A stretch of DNA of 64,000 nucleotides, from assembly GCF_040790665.1 (NCBI RefSeq), contig NZ_CP160849.1, forward strand, positions 186,001 to 250,000. Direction: 5' to 3'. This document shows positions 58,323-64,000 of this stretch, piece after piece. Position numbers and translations under genes: made by a program. Position 1 is the stretch's first letter, and the number at the start of each line of letters is the position of its first letter. Under the pieces are notes generated by a model, which saw only the letters and a program-made list of their open reading frames with translations, did not search any database and was not told the DNA's origin. This DNA comes from Sulfitobacter pontiacus. Its GTDB lineage: Bacteria; Pseudomonadota; Alphaproteobacteria; Rhodobacterales; Rhodobacteraceae.

Positions 58323-59074
58323 TCAGCTTGGGCTGAGCGTACAGGCTTGGGCGGCGGTGGTATTGCTGGCGGTGAAGGGCACGTCGAAGCTTCGCGGGCT
58401 TAGTGTTTTGCCGTCAAGCTGAAGGGCCACCATTTGCGATGGCGCACTGCGCTGCCACGGCATCTGCGCAAGGATCAATTCGGGGTGTGGGCCGCATGTG
58501 CGGATCCCCCCCGCGATTTCCGGATCACCGATGCGGTGGTTGGTGAACCCCTCTGCCGTAGCAATGACGGTGAGGCCGCTGTTATCGTAAGCGAGCAGCT
58601 GCACCGAACCGGACAGATGCGGGGTGACGACGATCGCGATCTCGAGCCGCCCATTGCCGGTGAAGTCCGCAGCACCAATCGGTGCAAGCCAGCGGTTTTT
58701 CCGCCCGATAAAGGGCGTCTGCGCGATGCGCCCGGACGCGTCATAGACCGCAAGCCGCGCACCTTTGGACTGGTGGCTTTCAACCACGATCACTTCGGGT
58801 CGGCCATCACCATCCAGGTCCGCAATCCGGGGCGATGTGTCTTCGAATACAAGGACTTGGGGCAAAATTATGCGGCGGCTGGTGCCGTCAGCCAAGCCCA
58901 GCGTCAGGCTGCCCCATTCGACCGCATCGCCCAATACGCCGTGATCATAGCGTGTGGTCGGATCACCAAAGCTGGCGCGGGCGATGTCTTGCGCAGATGC
59001 GGGCAGCGCATTGATCACGCATGCCGCAACGATCGGCAAAAGGCGCGACGACATATGTCGCGCCAGCCGTCGCA

Positions 59075-59075
<1 letters not shown>
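58323..59075 (-). CDS. Secreted FG-GAP/VCBS-repeat protein
   Basis: 250-residue protein with a signal peptide (about 1-28, ending ASA) and at least two FG-GAP-like blades, each with a calcium-loop-like motif: RIADLDGDGRPEVIVVE and GAADFTGNGRLEIAIVV. Such blades form beta-propellers that bind calcium and partner proteins in the envelope. The specific function is unknown. Its ATG shares one base with the ferredoxin stop; an inner ATG at 59054 is also possible. Confidence 0.75.
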
Positions 59076-59416
<341 letters not shown>

Positions 59417-59581
59417 TTAGAATTTCGACATATGTAAACAGCAGTCCGCGGCTTCGCCAGCCCCTTTTCACGGCTCATGCACGGGGATGGCATTATTCAC
59501 ATCCCTATGGGCCTATCATCTAGGCATTGCTGCGAAAAGCCGCTAGCCTGCGACGGACCCTTTGACCCGCAAGGCCCGGCT

Positions 59582-60151
59582 GTGCAATATTTTTCCCGAT
59601 CACATTTAGTTCAATTTGCCTGCGCATTTACGGTTCTCGTCTCGCTCGGAGCGTGTAATGCTGCCTCCCAAGACGCAGAGGCACCCGAGCCTGGCGTTCG
59701 CGAGGCGACAACCAAGGGCCCGGCAGGGGCTGCACCGGGCAGCTGTTGGGGGCGGACCGTATCACCTGCAGTGATCGAAACGGTGACCGAGCAGGTACAG
59801 GTGCAGCCGGCGCAGATCAGCTCTACCGGCGAGATCCAGTCGCTGCCGATCTACCGCACGGAAACACGGCAAAAGATCGTCTCTCCCCGTGTGGACAACT
59901 GGTTCGAGACGCCCTGCACCAGCGCGCTTACGCCCGACGTGATCGCAACGCTGCAACGCGCGTTAGAGGCGCGAGGGTTCTATGGCGGGGCCATTAATTC
60001 AGAGCTCGACGACGCGACACGGCGGGCAATGCGGGCGTATCAGATCAGCACTGGCGGGCCCGACAGCCCCGTTCTTGCACTGGCCACGGCGCGATCATTG
60101 GGTGTCATCGCTGTGGACATCCCCGGTGTTTCTCGGGACAGCAGCGGTTAA
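59582..60151 (+). CDS. Peptidoglycan-binding lipoprotein
   Basis: 189-residue lipoprotein. I start at the GTG at 59582, with AAGG seven bases upstream, because this places a signal peptide ending in the lipobox LGAC at the N-terminus. A start at 59477 would bury it. The C-terminal part (about 115-175) is a peptidoglycan-binding domain type 1, LQRALEARGFYGGAINSELD. It is likely anchored to a membrane and tethered to the wall. It converges on the ABC ATPase gene, overlapping by four bases. Confidence 0.78.
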   Translation: MQYFSRSHLVQFACAFTVLVSLGACNAASQDAEAPEPGVREATTKGPAGAAPGSCWGRTVSPAVIETVTEQVQVQPAQISSTGEIQSLPIYRTETRQKIVSPRVDNWFETPCTSALTPDVIATLQRALEARGFYGGAINSELDDATRRAMRAYQISTGGPDSPVLALATARSLGVIAVDIPGVSRDSSG

Positions 60152-60906
60152 GAAACGACCTCAAGCGGTTGGAAAACAAAACCTTTGTCGGTGACTTTAC
60201 TGAACGCAGTGATGCCAAAGACGGCTTTGACAATCTCTGTCGTCAGTGCCGCCTGTGGCAAGTCGTCTGCGACGACTGCGCCGTTGTGCAACACGATCAA
60301 CCTTGTGCAATGCCGCGCTGCCAATCCCAGATCATGAAGCGAGACGAGCACCCCACGCCCTTGGCCCGCTGCTTTGGAAAAGCTTTCCATCGCGGCGATT
60401 TGATGGGCGGGGTCTAGCCCGGCAGTGGGCTCGTCTGCGATCAGCAAGGGTGCCTCTTGCGCGAGGCTACGGGCGATCAGCACGCGCGCCTGCTCCCCAC
60501 CCGATAGCTGTGTGGCGGGACGATTGCGGAAGGTGTCCAAACCCATCTGCGCAATGGCACGATCTACGGCAGCCTGATCTTCTGCCTGTATTTTCTGCCC
60601 GCCCCGTCGATGGGGTGTGCGGCCCAGTCGGATGATCGTTTCAACCGTGACCGGCCATGCAATCTCGCGCGATTGGGGCATCCACGCGGCGGCGCGCCCG
60701 CGCATGCGCGGGGCAAGTGCGGCGATTGAACTTTGGCCCTCAGCGGGGATCAGTCCCAGTGCCGCGCGCATCAAGGTGGTCTTACCGGCACCATTCGGCC
60801 CGACCAGGCCTACGACCTCTCCTTCACGTAAGGTCAGGTTGATGTCGGATAAAACGGTTTTCCGCCCCCGATAAACGGAGAGATTTTGCAGTGATAGCAG
60901 GGTCAT
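60148..60906 (-). CDS. ABC transporter ATP-binding protein, iron-chelate/FecE type
   Basis: 252-residue ATPase with Walker A GPNGAGKTT (near 36), the signature LSGGEQAR and Walker B ADEPTAGLDP. It pairs with the FecCD-type permease encoded just upstream, whose stop its ATG overlaps by four bases. This family energises uptake of ferric siderophores, haem or vitamin B12. No substrate-binding protein gene lies next to it in the window. Confidence 0.92.
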   Translation of the reverse strand: MTLLSLQNLSVYRGRKTVLSDINLTLREGEVVGLVGPNGAGKTTLMRAALGLIPAEGQSSIAALAPRMRGRAAAWMPQSREIAWPVTVETIIRLGRTPHRRGGQKIQAEDQAAVDRAIAQMGLDTFRNRPATQLSGGEQARVLIARSLAQEAPLLIADEPTAGLDPAHQIAAMESFSKAAGQGRGVLVSLHDLGLAARHCTRLIVLHNGAVVADDLPQAALTTEIVKAVFGITAFSKVTDKGFVFQPLEVVS

Positions 60907-61895
60907 AGCCCGTCCCTCCGCGTGCGATAGATCAGGTGGAGAAACAGCGGCGCGCCGACTAATGCCGTCACAACCCCAAGCTTGAGATCACGGTCGGGCA
61001 CCACAAGGCGCACAAGGATATCCGACGCGAGGATCATCGCCGCGCCGCCAAGTGTCGCAGCCCATAGCAACGCCCCCGGTCGCGCGCCAACAAAGCCACG
61101 TAGCAGGTGCGGCATGACCAGCCCCACAAACCCGATCGCCCCCGCCACGGCGGTAGAGGCACCAACGACCGCCGCCGTACCGATAATGACCGTGAGGCGA
61201 AGCCGGAATAGGTTGATCCCCATCGCCTCTGCCGCGTCTTCGCCCAAGGTCAGCGCATCAAGCCCGCGCCCGAGGGTCGCCAACAGGACACCGCCCCCAA
61301 GCAGAAAGGGCATCGCGATCCAGACATGGGTCATGGACCGGTCCGCCAGAGAGCCCATCATCCAGAATACGATCTCATTCGCCGCATAGGGGTTCGGCGA
61401 CAGGTTCAGCACCAGCGAGGTCAATGCCGCAGCAAAGGCCGATATTGCGATACCAGCGAGGATCAGCGCCAGTGACGTGCCCCGAGGGCCTGCCAACAGC
61501 AACACCAACAACACCCCCAGCAGGGCACCGCCAAGCGCCATTGTGGGAAGCGCGAGTGCTGCAAGCGCGGCCAATCCGGTCTGTATCGCCAGCACAGCCC
61601 CCAACGCTGCAGAGCCCGAGACCCCGATCAACCCCGGATCCGCCAACGGGTTGCGCAGATAGCCCTGCATCGCAGCGCCAGAAAGCCCCAAGGCACCGCC
61701 GATCATCACGCCCAATAGCGCACGCGGGAGCCGTATCTCGCGCATGACGGTGGCCAGCGGGCCGCCCTGCCCGGTGACCAACGCGTTCAAACTGTCGCCC
61801 ACGGATGCGCTGGACGGGCCAATCAACAGCGACCCGACAAATAGCACACCCACAAGGCTGCCGAGACCAAGCGCCAGGATCGCTGACCGCCCCAT
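60903..61895 (-). CDS. FecCD-family ABC transporter permease
   Basis: 330-residue inner-membrane permease with about nine hydrophobic segments and the family blocks LPRALLGVMIGGALGLSGA near 65 and the late AGAIGFVGLVMPH. It forms the channel for iron-siderophore, haem or B12 import. The ATG at 61895 has no good ribosome site. It shares one base with the stop of a 32-codon frame (61895-61993) that does have one, so re-initiation is likely. An open frame back to 62162 carries no family residues. Confidence 0.9.
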   Translation of the reverse strand: MGRSAILALGLGSLVGVLFVGSLLIGPSSASVGDSLNALVTGQGGPLATVMREIRLPRALLGVMIGGALGLSGAAMQGYLRNPLADPGLIGVSGSAALGAVLAIQTGLAALAALALPTMALGGALLGVLLVLLLAGPRGTSLALILAGIAISAFAAALTSLVLNLSPNPYAANEIVFWMMGSLADRSMTHVWIAMPFLLGGGVLLATLGRGLDALTLGEDAAEAMGINLFRLRLTVIIGTAAVVGASTAVAGAIGFVGLVMPHLLRGFVGARPGALLWAATLGGAAMILASDILVRLVVPDRDLKLGVVTALVGAPLFLHLIYRTRRDGL

Positions 61896-61993
61896 CAGCA
61901 AGCGCCCCGGGCACTTAGGCACTTCATTTGCCCCACTGCATAGGGCGCAACAATTAAAATTGGGTGAATGGATATGCTCATCGTTCCGCTCAT
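61895..61993 (-). CDS. Candidate 32-residue leader peptide coupled to the FecCD permease
   Basis: The frame starts at an ATG preceded by GGGGAG at five-base spacing and ends in TGATG, overlapping the permease start by one base. The peptide begins MSGTMSISIHPILIV and ends with two cysteines (KC and GAC). I know no such peptide. The evidence is the strong ribosome site and the exact coupling. It could be a translated leader or the remnant of a lost binding-protein gene. Confidence 0.4.
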   Translation of the reverse strand: MSGTMSISIHPILIVAPYAVGQMKCLSARGAC

Positions 61994-62143
61994 AATTTCT
62001 CCCCGACCCTCCTAGTCTCATCACAGTTGCGCGCAACCTTCGAGGGGCGTTTGGACACTGCCGCAATATAAGCTCACACACCCGTGAACTTTTCCACGCG
62101 CTACGGCGTTGAGCTTTAAATCCTTCAACTGCTGGAGCCATAT

Positions 62144-63241
62144 TTGGAACATCTGCCCTCAATCCGGCGCTCGCTTCAGTTGCTGGTCCTGATTTCCCTT
62201 TTCGTCACCGCGTATTTCGCCAAGGACTTGATATTGCCCATTGTTCTGGGCTTTTTGCTTGCCCTGACCCTGTCGCCCGTGGGCCGTGCGCTTTATCGCA
62301 TCGGCGTCCCGCATCCTGTGTCGGCCTTTTTGCTGGTGACGGCGACGAGCTTGGTGATTGCTGCCGTGGTTTTGCTGTCCGCGGGCACCGTGGCGATCTG
62401 GAGCGACGAGATCCCGGAAATGGGCCGCGAGATCCAGATAAAGCTGAGCGGCGTGAGCAATGCGGTCGAAACGATGCGATCTGCCTCGGAAGAGGTAGAG
62501 AAACTGGGCACCGAAACCGGCGGCAAACCGCAAGAGGTCGTCGTGCGCCAACCTGGATTGCTCGACACCGCGATGGATACGGTGAGCAAAACTGGGGCGT
62601 CGCTGGCGGTGATCCTGATTCTGGCGCTGTTCTTACTTGGCTCTGGCGAGCTGTTTTACTTAAAACTTGTGCAATCCATGCCGACGTTAACGGAAAAGAA
62701 ACGTGCGCTGCATACGGTCTATGACGTGGAGAAGCGGGTGTCGCGCTACCTGCTGACGATTGCCACGATCAATGCCGTGCTCGGCATATTAGTCGGGACC
62801 TATCTGACAGTGCTGGGCTTGCCGTCGGCCTATATCTGGGGGATCGCGGCGTTCATGCTGAACTTCCTGCCTTATATCGGCGGGTTTGCGGGGGTGCTCT
62901 TGGTCGCGGGATTCTCTCTCGTGACGTTTGATACCATCGGTTATGCGATGTTGGCCCCGATCGGTTACCTGACGCTGACCCTCTTAGAGGGGCAGATTAT
63001 CACCCCGTGGCTGGTCGGTCGCCGATTGGAAATGAATACCGTCGCGGTATTTCTAACGGTCGTGTTTTGGGGGTGGCTATGGGGCATCCCCGGCGCATTG
63101 GTCGCGGTGCCCTTTCTTGTGGTGTTCAAAGTCGTTTGCGAGAACTTTGAACCGCTCCATACCATCGGGAATTTCCTGTCCGCAGAGCAGGTTAAACCCG
63201 ATGATATGAAGGATCAGGAAGTCATGTCAGCCAGCGAGTGA
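62144..63241 (+). CDS. AI-2E family membrane exporter
   Basis: 365-residue membrane protein with about seven hydrophobic segments and the family blocks LPIVLGFLLALTLSPV (near 30) and LNFLPYIGGFAGVLL (near 245). The family includes TqsA and sodium/proton-coupled exporters; the substrate here is unknown. I use the TTG at 62144, which has GGAG six bases upstream. The 3' end overlaps the convergent TRAP permease gene by 15 bp. Confidence 0.9.
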   Translation: MEHLPSIRRSLQLLVLISLFVTAYFAKDLILPIVLGFLLALTLSPVGRALYRIGVPHPVSAFLLVTATSLVIAAVVLLSAGTVAIWSDEIPEMGREIQIKLSGVSNAVETMRSASEEVEKLGTETGGKPQEVVVRQPGLLDTAMDTVSKTGASLAVILILALFLLGSGELFYLKLVQSMPTLTEKKRALHTVYDVEKRVSRYLLTIATINAVLGILVGTYLTVLGLPSAYIWGIAAFMLNFLPYIGGFAGVLLVAGFSLVTFDTIGYAMLAPIGYLTLTLLEGQIITPWLVGRRLEMNTVAVFLTVVFWGWLWGIPGALVAVPFLVVFKVVCENFEPLHTIGNFLSAEQVKPDDMKDQEVMSASE

Positions 63242-64000
63242 GGGCAGCCACAACACGATGGACGGGAAGGCCACCAACAGCGCGATTGTAACGGCATCCG
63301 CGATAAAGAACGGTGTCACGCCCTTGAACACGTCCTGAACGCTCAGGTCAGGGCGTACCCCTGCAACCACAAAGCAGTTGAGGCCAATGGGAGGCGTGAT
63401 CAGACAGAACTCTGCCATCTTCACCACCAAGATTCCGAACCAGATCGCACACATCGGCCCCGACATGCCAAAGGCGCTATCCGCGGCAGAGACGAACTCG
63501 CCCCCGTTCAGCGCCATGACAGCAGGATAGACGACCGGAAGTGTCAGAAGCAGCATGCCAATCGCATCCATGAACATCCCCAGCACCGCATAGGCCAGCA
63601 GGATGCACACGAGGATCAGGATTGGCGAGGCCTCAAGCCCCGAAATCCAGTCGGCGAACGCGCCCGGCAGATCGGCGAAGCCCAGGAACCGAACATAAAT
63701 CAGAACACCCCAAATGATGGTAAAGATCATCACCGTCAGCTTCGCGGTTTCAAGCAGCGCGTCCTTCAGCTCGGCCCACCGCATGCCACGATAAAGCGCC
63801 ATCAGGAACACGATAAACGCGCCCACGGCCCCGCCCTCGGTCGGGGTGCCCCATGCGTCGCCGAAGGGGTTGTAAACAAAGAAAATAATGATGATCACAA
63901 CCGCAAAGATCGGCATGGCGGCAGGGAGAGACGCGAACCGTTGCTTCCAGGTAAAGCCGCTTACGGGGGGGCCGACGCTTTTCCAGATGGTCGCAATGCC
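63227..64000 (-). CDS. TRAP transporter large permease (DctM), C-terminal part (gene begins beyond the window)
   Basis: Large membrane subunit of a tripartite ATP-independent periplasmic transporter for organic acids or similar solutes, driven by the sodium gradient. The frame is open to the window edge and gives 257 residues of the roughly 430 or more expected, so the N-terminal part is missing. Visible family features are GMFMDAIGMLLLTLPVVYP and LITPPIGLNCFVV. An ATG at 63916 is internal. The binding protein and small permease should lie to the right. Confidence 0.92.
   Translation of the reverse strand, partial: GIATIWKSVGPPVSGFTWKQRFASLPAAMPIFAVVIIIIFFVYNPFGDAWGTPTEGGAVGAFIVFLMALYRGMRWAELKDALLETAKLTVMIFTIIWGVLIYVRFLGFADLPGAFADWISGLEASPILILVCILLAYAVLGMFMDAIGMLLLTLPVVYPAVMALNGGEFVSAADSAFGMSGPMCAIWFGILVVKMAEFCLITPPIGLNCFVVAGVRPDLSVQDVFKGVTPFFIADAVTIALLVAFPSIVLWLPSLAG

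Noticed and set aside
61896..62143. Cobalamin riboswitch upstream of the FecCD permease
   Set aside because: A fragment resembling GCCACTG-type boxes is present on the wrong strand and the rest of the B12 box pattern is missing.

Overview
The window is a single stretch of high-GC alphaproteobacterial chromosome. Protein sequences, gene order and small-RNA content point to a member of the Rhodobacterales, most likely the marine Roseobacter group. Examples are the glyQ / small membrane protein / glyS / PPDK-like order, the DUF1127 genes, and the long Rhodobacterales-type FolB and FolP. The genus cannot be fixed from sequence alone. I saw no rRNA, tRNA, CRISPR array, prophage or insertion sequence, so this is core genome with a few local oddities.

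Layout. 1-10.3 kb: the 3' end of a glutaminase gene, then the cell-wall and division operon mraZ-rsmH-ftsL-ftsI-murE-murF-mraY on the minus strand. It ends in an intrinsic terminator and is preceded by a 700-bp regulatory region with MraZ-type TGGGA repeats. Next is the Fe-S carrier ATPase gene mrp. 10.3-11.2 kb: an RNA-regulatory locus consisting of a DUF1127 gene (CcaF1-like) with CCUCC-loop hairpins of the CcsR/cuckoo type on both sides. 11.2-20.3 kb: uvrD/pcrA, pyruvate carboxylase, small enzymes and carA. 20.3-29.2 kb: a MshEN-glycosyltransferase fusion, a GntR regulator, a HAD phosphatase, a UbiH-like monooxygenase, an aminotransferase, two Lrp regulators, ilvC and an EamA exporter. 29.2-40 kb: the overlapping folB-folP-glmM operon, a SleB-type hydrolase, a PPDK-like protein and the glycyl-tRNA synthetase genes. 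40-50 kb: a protease-like protein lacking catalytic residues, a TPP enzyme with trkH, a second DUF1127 gene, folE2, metZ behind a SAM-II riboswitch, yciB, an exporter and ftsY. 50-64 kb: a lytic transglycosylase, a solitary NuoE-NuoF-type formate dehydrogenase beta subunit, an AlkB-like oxygenase, xseA, purD, a 2Fe-2S ferredoxin, a FecCD/FecE pair without a binding protein, an AI-2E family exporter and the 3' part of a TRAP permease gene.

How the parts fit. Much of the window serves envelope growth: peptidoglycan precursors (glmM, murE, murF, mraY), septal synthesis (ftsI, ftsL), remodelling (SleB-type hydrolase, lytic transglycosylase, two peptidoglycan-binding proteins) and membrane insertion (ftsY). 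The rest covers folate, amino-acid and nucleotide synthesis and anaplerosis. The most interesting part is the post-transcriptional regulatory locus at 10.4-11.2 kb. Its promoter region carries a duplicated module with a PhaR-like CTGC-N3-GCAG site, and the same site occurs upstream of the second DUF1127 gene.
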